7,590 nt of DNA from Candidatus Iainarchaeum sp. (GCA_017610245.1 JAFCCK010000044.1:1-7590), one strand, 5' to 3'; positions 1 through 6,211 are shown, counted from the stretch's first letter. Made by a program: numbers and translations. Notes: a model not told the origin generated them from the letters alone.

Positions 1-266
1 ACTATTTTGAAAAAAGCCCGTTAAGCGAAAGGTATTTCCTTAACAGAAAAATTAAAGGCAGATGCGTTTTATGTGGAAGGAACAGAGTCGATGTTTTTCA
101 AGCAATCGCAATCAGCCCTATGTATACCCAAAAACCGGAATCAATTGCTCTGTGGTGTGAGAAATGCACACTGCTCAATAAACACGCTTTAAAGCCTTTA
201 GAAGCCCGCAACGATAAAGAGGCAATCAAAAAATTTAAAGCGTGGGTGGTAGCTAACAAAATATGA
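1..266 (+). CDS. Four-cysteine zinc-binding protein, first tandem paralogue (5' end outside window)
   Basis: The frame is open from base 3 to the TGA at 264-266, giving 87 visible residues; the start lies upstream of the window. Two CxxC pairs are visible (RCVLC, then LWCEKC, with 27 residues between the pairs), which suggests a zinc ribbon or treble clef. It ends in a lysine-rich helix containing LEARNDKEAIKKF. It is clearly paralogous to the next gene, matching YFLNR/YYLNR, GxCxxCG, the AIA block, LWCxKC and the 13-residue C-terminal motif. The spacing and the 'LWCxKC' block recall HNH-type treble clefs, but the position where an HNH His would be expected is Ser or Pro, so nuclease activity is doubtful. 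Role unknown: nucleic-acid or protein binding is inferred. Confidence 0.75.
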   Translation, partial: YFEKSPLSERYFLNRKIKGRCVLCGRNRVDVFQAIAISPMYTQKPESIALWCEKCTLLNKHALKPLEARNDKEAIKKFKAWVVANKI

Positions 267-286
267 AAAAAAAGTTTTTTTTTTTT
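266..286 (+). terminator. A8-G-T12 tract between tandem paralogues, possible U-tract terminator
   Basis: Immediately after the first paralogue's stop come 8 A (266-273), one G and 12 consecutive T (275-286). Archaeal transcription often ends at such T-runs without a strong hairpin, so this may end or attenuate transcription before the second paralogue. GGAG at 287-290 right after the run could be a distant Shine-Dalgarno site for the ATG at 304. The terminator role is inferred; only the homopolymers are seen. Confidence 0.4.
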
Positions 287-303
287 GGAGAGGGTAGAAG
301 AAA

Positions 304-624
304 ATGCGTTACTACATTGAAAGAAGCCGCAGACCGTATTTGTCACAGTCACAGTCAAGTGTGTACTATTCGTTGCCAATAGCGTATTATTTGAACAGAG
401 TAAAGCTAGGCCAGTGCTTGCAGTGCGGGCAGAAAACCCTAGTGTATAAAGCCATAGCAGTGCATGCAAATGCAAAGCATTTGAGCATGCAGCCAGAGCA
501 AATTGGCTTGTGGTGCAGGAAATGCATTTTGGGCTATGGGCATACTTTAGAGCCTTTAGAAGCCCGCAATGACAAGGAAGCGATTAAAAAATTTAATGCA
601 ATTGTGATAGCTGATAAACTATGA
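304..624 (+). CDS. Four-cysteine zinc-binding protein, second tandem paralogue
   Basis: This 106-residue protein has CxxC at C38/C41 and a second pair at C71/C74 (LWCRKC), consistent with one zinc site of a ribbon or treble-clef type. The N-terminal 22 residues are rich in Arg, Tyr and Ser and may contact nucleic acid. The C-terminal helix carries LEARNDKEAIKKF, identical to the upstream paralogue although six successive codons of it (N, D, K, E, A, I) differ synonymously between the copies. A His (H54, in AIAVHA) sits roughly where an HNH nuclease has one, but the rest of that motif is not convincing. GGAG at 287-290 and GAGAGG at 288-293 lie somewhat far from the ATG. The end overlaps the next start (ATGA at 621-624), suggesting translational coupling. 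Function unknown. Confidence 0.8.
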   Translation: MRYYIERSRRPYLSQSQSSVYYSLPIAYYLNRVKLGQCLQCGQKTLVYKAIAVHANAKHLSMQPEQIGLWCRKCILGYGHTLEPLEARNDKEAIKKFNAIVIADKL

Positions 625-944
625 GTGCAAGGCTTTTCTTTGAATGCATTGTTAAGGCGGCTGGAATTTTCTTCATTGCAGTGCTGGCTCACGAACTAAC
701 CCACATTGTTTTAGGCGGCTCTCCGTTTGGCATATGCTTTGGAGTTTGCCCTCTGCCCTCTGATAGAATCGCTTTAGCTTCAGCGGTGTACTTTCCGCAT
801 CAAATCAGCGATTTAGCTAAATCAGAGTACTTTCCTAACATCAGTTTTTGGAGCACTCTGCTATTCCTAATGTGGCTGGAAGCAAGAGAGGTGTATTACG
901 AAAAATGCTGGTCAACGAAATCAAGAAAAGCAGAAGCAAAATAA
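621..944 (+). CDS. Small membrane protein with an HExxH motif, putative metallopeptidase-like
   Basis: The 107-residue protein starts at the ATG overlapping the upstream stop. A hydrophobic segment at about residues 5-23 runs straight into H24-E-L-T-H28, followed by IVLGGSPFGICFGVC. A second hydrophobic segment lies at about 73-87, and the tail is lysine-rich. An HExxH at the edge of a membrane helix is how site-2-protease-like (M50) and other membrane metallopeptidases present their zinc ligands. However, this protein is much shorter than those enzymes, and I see no clear third ligand such as an LDG Asp. It may be a minimal membrane metallopeptidase, a zinc-binding membrane protein, or a chance motif. 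The last 40 bases overlap the next gene. Protein-coding status is likely because of the ATGA coupling and the clean membrane profile. Confidence 0.6.
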   Translation: MSARLFFECIVKAAGIFFIAVLAHELTHIVLGGSPFGICFGVCPLPSDRIALASAVYFPHQISDLAKSEYFPNISFWSTLLFLMWLEAREVYYEKCWSTKSRKAEAK

Positions 945-1597
945 AGGCATTCCTCAAACTGCAGCAACAGCTAAAAGAAGCAGTGGATGGCATTAAGGCA
1001 CTGGATTTGGAAGCAGGCGGAATCATAAAGGAAGCCCTGTCAATAGAAAGCTGGATGGGGTTCTGGATTCACAGCCGCAAAATTGAAACCGCAACAGACT
1101 TCAAAGAACGTGTTTTGCCGTACAGAAAAGAAATAGCTTCTGATCCAAGCATACCGAGAGAACAGCGGAAGCTGTTCAACAAAATATCTGCCGTAATTTC
1201 AAAGCATAAGCTAGAGTTCAGCAAAGCCTTTGTTTTCAAAAAGAAGAAAACAATTTATTTGCCTGGAGAGGGCTTGCTGCCGATTGCCCACAGAGTCAGC
1301 AAAATTATGGTATTCAACCACTCTACAGCAATAGTTTTTTCCAACACCGAAACAGATTCAGAAGTTACTCAAGTCTACAGTCTAGGCAAAAACCAGGCAT
1401 TTCAGCCATTTGATTCTCTGGTTTTAAGGCTGTATGGCATAGGGGACTGGTTTATAGTTGAACAGTTGTTTGATGAAATATGTGAAGTTCTTTCAAACGC
1501 AGTTGCTGGCTTTCAAACAATACGTGAAGATTTCCGTGAATGCTGTGACAAAATCAAAGCATGCTGTATGCCAACCCTGTTAGCTAAAAAAATTTAA
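905..1597 (+). CDS. Hypothetical helical protein upstream of the MoxR gene
   Basis: I do not recognise this 230-residue protein. The N-terminal 45 residues are Lys/Gln/Glu-rich and look like an amphipathic or coiled-coil helix. The middle (about 105-185) is more beta-like, with FVFKKKKTIYLPGEG and IMVFNHSTAIVFSN. The C-terminus has a helical region and three or four cysteines (C193, C213/C214, C220/C221). No catalytic motif is evident. I chose the ATG at 905 because GAGAGGTG at 886-892 lies about 12 bases ahead; the frame is open further upstream to a TTG at 848 with no good ribosome site. It overlaps the membrane-protein gene by 40 bases. It lies 29 bases before the MoxR gene and may be a partner or substrate of that ATPase; this is inferred from position only. 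Confidence 0.7.
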   Translation: MLVNEIKKSRSKIKAFLKLQQQLKEAVDGIKALDLEAGGIIKEALSIESWMGFWIHSRKIETATDFKERVLPYRKEIASDPSIPREQRKLFNKISAVISKHKLEFSKAFVFKKKKTIYLPGEGLLPIAHRVSKIMVFNHSTAIVFSNTETDSEVTQVYSLGKNQAFQPFDSLVLRLYGIGDWFIVEQLFDEICEVLSNAVAGFQTIREDFRECCDKIKACCMPTLLAKKI

Positions 1598-1611
1598 TTA
1601 AACAAAAAAAA

Positions 1612-1618
1612 AGGAGGT
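1612..1618 (+). promoter_or_regulatory. Strong Shine-Dalgarno site setting a TTG start
   Basis: AGGAGGT lies 8 bases before TTG 1627-1629 and follows a nine-A run. No ATG in that frame is near, and an in-frame TAA at 1624-1626 directly precedes the TTG, so this site fixes TTG as the start of the MoxR-type gene. Confidence 0.8.
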
Positions 1619-1626
1619 TGTTGTAA

Positions 1627-2700
1627 TTGAGTGTCAAAGTAAGCCATGAGCAACTAGCTTCCCTTATAAGAGTATGCTACGCTAAAAAGAAACCGCTTTT
1701 CATTATAGGCGGTGTGGGCATAGGTAAATCCGACACTGTAAGGGAAGCAGCTCAAAGGATAGCGGAAGAAAAAGGGCTCTGCTATGCAGAGGACGGTTGC
1801 AGTGATGAAAGCAAGTTTGCCTTAGTGGACATTAGAATAAGCCAGCTTTACCCAAGCGATTTAAGGGGCTTGCCTGTTTTTGACGCAGAAAGCAAGGCTA
1901 CAAGGTGGTATCCCCCTAGTTGGTTGCCTTCAGAGGGAAGCGGCATAATATTTTTTGACGAAATCAATTTAGCTCCGCCAAGCATTCAGGCATCAGCCTA
2001 CCAACTGATTTTGGACAGAAAGCTTGGAGACTACAAACTGCCTGAAGGATACATCATAGTTGCCGCAGGGAACAGGTTGGAAGACAAAGCGAATGTGTTT
2101 GAGTTGCCGGCTCCACTAAGCAACAGGTTTGTCCACTGTGAGCTGTCAGCTCCTTCAGTAGAGGATTGGACCAAGTGGGCTTTGCGGAACGGCATTGACG
2201 CAAGAATAATTGCTTTCCTAAGTTACCGCAAAAGCTATTTGTATCGCTTTGACGGAAAAAGCAGTGACAGGGCTTTTCCAACGCCAAGAAGCTGGCATTA
2301 CTGCAGTGAACTGATTAAGGGAGAGCCAAGCCTTGAAAACATTGAGTTGCTTTCAGCTGCAGCTGTTGGAGAAGCCACTGCAATAGAATTCACTGCGTTC
2401 CTGAAGCTGAGGGAAAAAATTGACTTGCAGGCTTTCTTAAACAACCCTCACACGGCTGCACTGCCCGAGCAAGTAGACTTAAAGTATGCTTTGTCCCTTG
2501 CTTTAGCAGAGCACTATAAAGAGAAACCCAGTGTTTTGCCTAAAATACTTGTATTATGTGAGAGGCTTGAGCCCGAACTGGCTTGCTTGCTGTTGAGAGC
2601 ATGCAAGCTGTCTAACGAGGGCTTTGTCAGCCAACTGCTTAACGAGAATAAGCAGCAGTGGAGCAAGCTGAGTGAAAAGTATGCAAAGTACTTCCTCTAA
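1627..2700 (+). CDS. MoxR-type AAA+ ATPase
   Basis: This 357-residue ATPase has a full AAA+ motif set. Walker A is GGVGIGKS (residues 28-35) and Walker B is IIFFDEIN (107-114). Sensor 1 is AAGNR (146-150), an arginine-finger candidate lies in LSNRF (R167), and a sensor-2-like Arg lies in TPRSW (R221). Residues 235-357 are helical and less conserved. The order and spacing match the MoxR branch, whose members use ATP hydrolysis to remodel or load protein partners and are typically encoded next to VWA-domain proteins. That is exactly the case here: the next gene overlaps by 29 bases and encodes a metallopeptidase-like/VWA protein. The probable product is the motor of a two-component chaperone acting in the cytoplasm. 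The substrate is unknown; in a virus it could act in particle or tail maturation, or in host takeover. Confidence 0.92.
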   Translation: MSVKVSHEQLASLIRVCYAKKKPLFIIGGVGIGKSDTVREAAQRIAEEKGLCYAEDGCSDESKFALVDIRISQLYPSDLRGLPVFDAESKATRWYPPSWLPSEGSGIIFFDEINLAPPSIQASAYQLILDRKLGDYKLPEGYIIVAAGNRLEDKANVFELPAPLSNRFVHCELSAPSVEDWTKWALRNGIDARIIAFLSYRKSYLYRFDGKSSDRAFPTPRSWHYCSELIKGEPSLENIELLSAAAVGEATAIEFTAFLKLREKIDLQAFLNNPHTAALPEQVDLKYALSLALAEHYKEKPSVLPKILVLCERLEPELACLLLRACKLSNEGFVSQLLNENKQQWSKLSEKYAKYFL

Positions 2701-3856
2701 CCTGAATGCCGAAGACAGCATAGTTAAAGCAAAGATTCAATTAAACCAATCCAAGCCCTTCTTCGCTTACATTCTAATGCATTTCAGGTTCGAGGAGAGA
2801 AACTCTATTGCAAGCATATGCGTTAGCAACGAGAACAGGGTTTACTACAACAAAGGCTTCATTGAAAGCCTTAACAACGAGGAATGCGAGGCTGTTTTAT
2901 GCCACGAAGTAATGCATGTTGCATTACAGCACTTCGCTAGGCTTGGCGGAAGAGATAAAAGCCTTTTCAACATAGCAACGGATTTGGTTGTAAACAATAT
3001 TCTGCTGGCTAACAAAATGCGTTTGCCCAGCAACGCTTTGAAGCCAGATGCAAACCGCTACAACTTCATTGGACACAAAGGCGTTTTCACAGTATCCGAT
3101 ATCCACAAAAAGACAGCGGAGGAAGTGTACGATGAATTAAAGAGGAACGCTGTCAAAACAGTAGCTTACTCTGCAAAAGCGATTGACCAACACGATTACA
3201 AGCCCCTGCACTCTGAAGCAGTGCAACAGCAGTCAAAGAAATGGGGCAGAGTGCTGTCAGAGGCTTACGCTTACGCTAAAAGCCAGGGGCGTGAACCAAA
3301 AGGCATTGAGAGAGCCATTGACAGCCTGTTACAGCATAAAATGAATTGGAAGGCTTTGCTTCAGAAACACATAATGCAGTTGCTTCCGTATGACTACACT
3401 TACAGCAGACCGCATAAGAAAAGCGCTTCAGCGGGCTTTTACATTCCAGCAGTCAAAAGGGACACTGTTGAAGTCGCCTGCGCTATTGACACTTCGGGTT
3501 CAATAAGCCAGGAGGAGTTAACCTCTTTCCTGGCTGAAGTAATTGGAATCGCTAAAAGCCATGACAACATCAAAATGACTATTTTAACCTGTGACTGCGG
3601 GATAAATGATGTATACGAAGTCAGCAACGGCAGCATACCTAAAATCATGAGCCTCAAAATAAGAGGCGGGGGCGGAACAAGCCATGTCCCTGTCTTCAAC
3701 TACTTCAAAGGCAGAAAGAAGCCAAATCTGTTGATTTGCTTCACAGATGGCTTTACTACGTGCCCAAAGGAAAGCAATATTAAGACTTTATGGCTTATAT
3801 CTAAAGGGGGAATTGACTCAGAAATAAATTTCGGTGAAGTAATTAAAATGGAGTGA
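2672..3856 (+). CDS. DUF2201-like protein: putative metallopeptidase domain plus VWA-like domain
   Basis: The 394-residue protein has an N-terminal domain with H78-E-V-M-H82 in CHEVMHVALQHFAR, followed by NIATDLVVN. This layout matches the putative metallopeptidase domain of DUF2201 proteins. The C-terminal VWA-like domain (about 265-394) keeps a full MIDAS metal site: D273-T-S-G-S277, T336 in GGGGTS, and D359 in FTDG. The linker (about 185-255) is helical and basic. I chose GTG 2672 because GGAG at 2660-2663 sits 8 bases ahead; ATG 2681 is the alternative. It overlaps the MoxR gene's end, implying coupled translation and a shared complex. In such pairs the VWA protein is the adaptor that meets substrate while MoxR supplies energy. 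Whether the HExxH is catalytic cannot be told from sequence. Confidence 0.9.
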   Translation: MKSMQSTSSNLNAEDSIVKAKIQLNQSKPFFAYILMHFRFEERNSIASICVSNENRVYYNKGFIESLNNEECEAVLCHEVMHVALQHFARLGGRDKSLFNIATDLVVNNILLANKMRLPSNALKPDANRYNFIGHKGVFTVSDIHKKTAEEVYDELKRNAVKTVAYSAKAIDQHDYKPLHSEAVQQQSKKWGRVLSEAYAYAKSQGREPKGIERAIDSLLQHKMNWKALLQKHIMQLLPYDYTYSRPHKKSASAGFYIPAVKRDTVEVACAIDTSGSISQEELTSFLAEVIGIAKSHDNIKMTILTCDCGINDVYEVSNGSIPKIMSLKIRGGGGTSHVPVFNYFKGRKKPNLLICFTDGFTTCPKESNIKTLWLISKGGIDSEINFGEVIKME

Positions 3857-3863
3857 CGCTGTT

Positions 3864-4163
3864 TTGAAAGAAGTCAAGCGCTTAAAGGAACTGTGCGAAA
3901 GGCAACGGCAAATAGATGACCAACTGAAAGCCTTTGATGACAAAATGGCTGTCTTAAAGCAAAAAGTAAGCAATAACATTTTAATTAAGCCTGAGAGAGA
4001 AGGAAGCCAGCTTTACTTGGTTTTATACAACAGCTTTGAAGCAAGGTCATTCAGAGTGCCGATTGCATGCTTACCGAATCTCATGAAAAGCATTCAATTC
4101 GTTTTAACTCAACTGGAAGCAGGTTTTTCACTTGAATCCGTTAAAGTGGCTGAAGAGCTGTGA
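3864..4163 (+). CDS. Small coiled-coil hypothetical protein
   Basis: The 99-residue protein starts at TTG 3864, supported by GGAG at 3850-3853, which overlaps the stop of the VWA gene and lies 10 bases ahead. Residues 1-37 form a charged heptad-like helix (KRLKELCERQRQIDDQLKAF), followed by a probable beta region (ILIKPE, QLYLVLYNS, RSFRVPI) and a C-terminal helix. I recognise no family. Only 7 bases separate it from the upstream gene, so it is probably the last member of the MoxR-VWA operon and may be a small structural partner. The function is otherwise unknown. Confidence 0.7.
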   Translation: MKEVKRLKELCERQRQIDDQLKAFDDKMAVLKQKVSNNILIKPEREGSQLYLVLYNSFEARSFRVPIACLPNLMKSIQFVLTQLEAGFSLESVKVAEEL

Positions 4164-4169
4164 TCCAAG

Positions 4170-4274
4170 ATGCCAAAAGGCTGGAAGAGATGCTGTAAAT
4201 GCAAGAGGAAAATGCAGAAGCTTGGGGAAGGGTTGTATTACTGCATTAGGTGCAGGATTGGCTTATTGGATTAG
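4170..4274 (+). CDS. 34-residue four-cysteine zinc-ribbon microprotein
   Basis: ATG 4170 opens a 34-codon frame ending in TAG at 4272-4274. The peptide has C8-C-K-C11 and, 13 residues later, C25-I-R-C28. That is two CxxC pairs with aromatic residues before the second knuckle (LYYCIRC), the minimal plan of a zinc ribbon. It is strongly basic between the pairs. It starts 6 bases after the coiled-coil gene and ends 41 bases before the winged-helix gene. A random frame would rarely give such regular cysteine spacing, so I think it is real. No strong Shine-Dalgarno site is visible, so translation may depend on coupling. Role unknown; nucleic-acid binding is inferred. Confidence 0.6.
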   Translation: MPKGWKRCCKCKRKMQKLGEGLYYCIRCRIGLLD

Positions 4275-4300
4275 TGCTTAAAAAAAAAATAAGGAAAAGA

Positions 4301-4307
4301 AGGAGGT
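4301..4307 (+). promoter_or_regulatory. Strong Shine-Dalgarno site deciding ATG 4316
   Basis: AGGAGGT lies 8 bases before ATG 4316 and follows an A-rich stretch (4280-4300). It marks 4316 rather than the in-frame ATG 4250, which would overlap the zinc microprotein and add a 22-residue Lys/Arg-rich extension. Confidence 0.85.
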
Positions 4308-4315
4308 TCTGGAAC

Positions 4316-4861
4316 ATGAATTTGCAGGAAACCCTTGAATTAATAAATAGGGTCAGGCAAGCGCCTGTGGAAGTCAAACAGCTTTTGCTGAATGGCTTGA
4401 GAGAGGAATTGCATGCAGTGCCCCGTTACACTTTACCCTACAGCAAGGGAGACAGAGTGAAGAGAATAATTAAGGCTATTCAACAGAATCCGGGTTGCAC
4501 AAGGCAAGAACTGCAGGCAATGCTTAGAATACCGAAGTCCTCTCTCGGAAAGCACTTGCAGGCTCTAAGGGCAAGCAACCAAGTGAATGCAGTTAAAGTC
4601 GGTAAGTCTTTTGCTTACAGGCTAAAAGCTGTGAAGCCAAGTAAGCAAAGAATTTACCGTTCAGTATATGCAAGAATGGATAAAGTGGAGAAATACTTGA
4701 AAGAAGCCGGCAGCGCTACAAGGCAGGACATTGCAAGGGATTTAGGCATTCCGCCTACAACCCTGTGGCCTACTTTGAAGGAGCTTGCTAAAAAGAGCCC
4801 TCATGTGAAATGCGTTGGCTTGCGCCCTATTCTGTATTGCTATGATGAATTGAAGAAATAG
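4316..4861 (+). CDS. Double winged-helix DNA-binding protein, probable transcription regulator
   Basis: The 181-residue protein contains two helix-turn-helix/winged-helix modules. The first (about 46-104) has CTRQELQAMLRIPKSSLGKHLQALRASNQV then a short beta wing (VKVGKSFAYRL). The second (about 120-178) has ATRQDIARDLGIPPTTLWPTLKELAKK then another wing-like end. The N-terminal 40 residues are helical and may dimerise. Such proteins bind DNA as transcription factors, and MarR/ArsR-like or archaeal virus regulators share this plan. There is no visible ligand-binding or cysteine sensor site. It stops 17 bases before an inverted repeat at 4879-4912 that precedes the AAA+ gene, so it may regulate that promoter; this is inferred. 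The start at 4316 is set by AGGAGGT at 4301-4307. Confidence 0.88.
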   Translation: MNLQETLELINRVRQAPVEVKQLLLNGLREELHAVPRYTLPYSKGDRVKRIIKAIQQNPGCTRQELQAMLRIPKSSLGKHLQALRASNQVNAVKVGKSFAYRLKAVKPSKQRIYRSVYARMDKVEKYLKEAGSATRQDIARDLGIPPTTLWPTLKELAKKSPHVKCVGLRPILYCYDELKK

Positions 4862-4878
4862 CTTTAAAAGAACTTTAC

Positions 4879-4912
4879 GCAATAGTATTGCATAAAGATT
4901 GCATACTATTGC
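4879..4912. promoter_or_regulatory. Inverted repeat with helically phased TTGCA boxes, candidate operator
   Basis: The left arm GCAATAGTATTGCA (4879-4892) and right arm TGCATACTATTGC (4900-4912) are reverse complements except for one extra T in the left arm, with a 7-base spacer. Overlaid on this, TTGCA occurs at 4888, 4899 and 4909, spacings of 11 and 10 bases, about one helical turn. It lies in the 73-base gap between the winged-helix gene and the AAA+ gene, ending 22 bases before ATG 4935. This fits an operator for a winged-helix protein covering the promoter. It could instead be an RNA hairpin, attenuator or replication iteron. There is no T-run after it, which argues against a terminator. 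Confidence 0.6.
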
Positions 4913-4934
4913 AGTCCAGTTGGGGCAGTTTTAA

Positions 4935-5993
4935 ATGCACAGGAGCGAGTGCTATAACGCCATAGTTGATGCCTTTGAAAAGAAATACAGTTGGCTTGGA
5001 AAGGCTTTTGCAGAGGAATTCCTTTTGACAGTTGCTTCTTGGAACATTCAGGCTTTCAGTGAACCAGAGTTCAGGATCAGAAGGCATTTGCTGCTTTTCT
5101 TTGAACACGGCTGGGGCAAAAGCACTTTGCTTAAAAAGGCTTCAGCTATTCTTGGAGACGAGTTGTGCACTATCATGAGTGACGTTACCTTAGCTGCTTT
5201 GCGTGGAACTGTTGAACACGGTCAATTCATTACACCCTACACCCTGAAAAGGCCTTTTAGCATTTGCACTGAGTTCGGTCAAATTGTCGGCGGAAGCAAC
5301 ACTGAGATAGTTCAAAAGCTTTTGAATGTTTTGGAGGAGGGCGTTGTAACAGTCAGCCTTGCTAAGATTGCTACTCTGAGGCAGTGTGACATTGATGAGA
5401 TTATGGAGAAGCATGGAATCAAGTTTATTGACAGCAACACTTTCACTTATAAGACTAACTGGGTTTTGATTGCTGGAACTTATAACAAAAAGTTTTTGGT
5501 TGATAATGCTTTTGAAAGCCGTTTCGTGATCTTAATGCCCCAAGGGAAACTGGATAGCAGTTTAACACGCCATATCAATAACAGTGATCCCTTTGTTATC
5601 AGTGAGGATGTTGTTGACACTCTGCGTAAAGAGGTTTTGTCCAATAAGCCTGTTGACTGCATGGTTCGTTTGCCTGACGCTGTCTACAACTATCCTTTGA
5701 CTTTGAGGGACAGTGCACAGCTTTTAAGCACTATTTTGTGCAAGAAGTGGTGGGGCATTAAAAGCAGCAATGATGAGATTATTGATGCAGCGAGGGAGAT
5801 TAAGAAGAGGCATGATGATGTCTGGAAGAGCAGTGATGACAAGGTTTTTGATGCCTTGGAGGCTGGATACAACACTATGGATGACTTGATTAATAAAACT
5901 GGTTTAAGCAAGAGAGCTATTTATTATTCGCTTAAGAGCTTGAGAGCTAGAAAGGTTTTTAAGGAGGGCAAAGCTGTATGGGAGATAATTTGA
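4935..5993 (+). CDS. AAA+ ATPase with C-terminal winged helix, possible replication/helicase-type protein
   Basis: The 352-residue protein has a P-loop at residues 57-64 (EHGWGKST), where the usual first Gly is replaced. The Walker B-like strand is PFSICTEFGQ (E113), with Thr rather than Asp before the Glu. A sensor-1-like strand is WVLIAGTYN (176-184) and an arginine-finger candidate lies in ESRF (R196). Residues 225-295 form a helical lid. Residues 302-352 form a winged helix (TMDDLINKTGLSKRAIYYSLKSLRAR then a short wing). AAA+ core plus C-terminal winged helix occurs in MCM and Orc1/Cdc6-type replication proteins, but no N-terminal MCM domain is present, so I do not assign a family. It could be a plasmid or virus replication initiator or a DNA-remodelling ATPase. 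ATG 4935 lacks a strong ribosome site, so it may be leaderless. Confidence 0.8.
   Translation: MHRSECYNAIVDAFEKKYSWLGKAFAEEFLLTVASWNIQAFSEPEFRIRRHLLLFFEHGWGKSTLLKKASAILGDELCTIMSDVTLAALRGTVEHGQFITPYTLKRPFSICTEFGQIVGGSNTEIVQKLLNVLEEGVVTVSLAKIATLRQCDIDEIMEKHGIKFIDSNTFTYKTNWVLIAGTYNKKFLVDNAFESRFVILMPQGKLDSSLTRHINNSDPFVISEDVVDTLRKEVLSNKPVDCMVRLPDAVYNYPLTLRDSAQLLSTILCKKWWGIKSSNDEIIDAAREIKKRHDDVWKSSDDKVFDALEAGYNTMDDLINKTGLSKRAIYYSLKSLRARKVFKEGKAVWEII
5963..5967 (+). promoter_or_regulatory. Shine-Dalgarno site inside the AAA+ gene's 3' end
   Basis: GGAGG (in AAGGAGGG) lies 10 bases before ATG 5978 and inside the last codons of the AAA+ gene, supporting the 73-residue downstream gene and its 16-base overlap. 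Confidence 0.75.
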
Positions 5994-6199
5994 AGGGAAG
6001 GTTGATTGATGACAAGAGGCTTGTTAAAATCATGTCTAAGGTGAGCGGTCTTTTTGAGGAAGAGGGCTTGAATCTTTTGGAGACAAAGTATGTTTTAAGC
6101 CAGCTTTTGGGCTATGTTGAGTACACTGAGAAAGCGAGTGACAAGCTTTCGCTTAAGAAGGCTGTTAAACTGCATTATGCAGGCAAAATGGTGACATGA
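5978..6199 (+). CDS. Small helical hypothetical protein
   Basis: The 73-residue protein overlaps the AAA+ gene by 16 bases and has a good ribosome site (GGAGG at 5963-5967). It looks all-helical: residues 12-27 and 29-47 (LNLLETKYVLSQLLGYVEY) are amphipathic, followed by a lysine-rich helix. There are no cysteines, membrane segments or known motifs, and I do not recognise a family. Overlap with the ATPase suggests co-translation and possibly a role as a small accessory subunit. That link rests on gene order only. Confidence 0.7.
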   Translation: MGDNLKGRLIDDKRLVKIMSKVSGLFEEEGLNLLETKYVLSQLLGYVEYTEKASDKLSLKKAVKLHYAGKMVT

Positions 6200-6211
6200 A
6201 GGTGAGAAAAC

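Noticed and set aside
98..475. 125-residue open frame on the minus strand
   Set aside because: It is antisense to both zinc-protein paralogues, has low-complexity Leu/Ser/Thr content and no ribosome site; the + frames show conserved cysteines and codon-level conservation.
304..624. HNH endonuclease for the second zinc paralogue
   Set aside because: The cysteine layout is HNH-like, but the His/Asn catalytic pattern is not convincing and the first paralogue lacks the candidate His.
848..904. TTG 848 as the start of the 230-residue protein
   Set aside because: No ribosome site precedes it and it would lengthen the overlap with the membrane gene; ATG 905 has GAGAGGTG upstream.
841..1026. Short minus-strand frames such as this and those at 2054-2287, 2845-3106, 3439-3699 and 5190-5414
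   Set aside because: All lie inside well-supported + strand genes with recognisable domains and have no motif or ribosome site.
4250..4315. Longer start for the double winged-helix gene at ATG 4250
   Set aside because: It would overlap the zinc microprotein and add a Lys/Arg-rich tail; AGGAGGT at 4301-4307 marks ATG 4316.
4879..4912. Rho-independent terminator after the winged-helix gene
   Set aside because: The arms are AT-rich and no T-run follows; helical phasing of TTGCA fits protein binding better.
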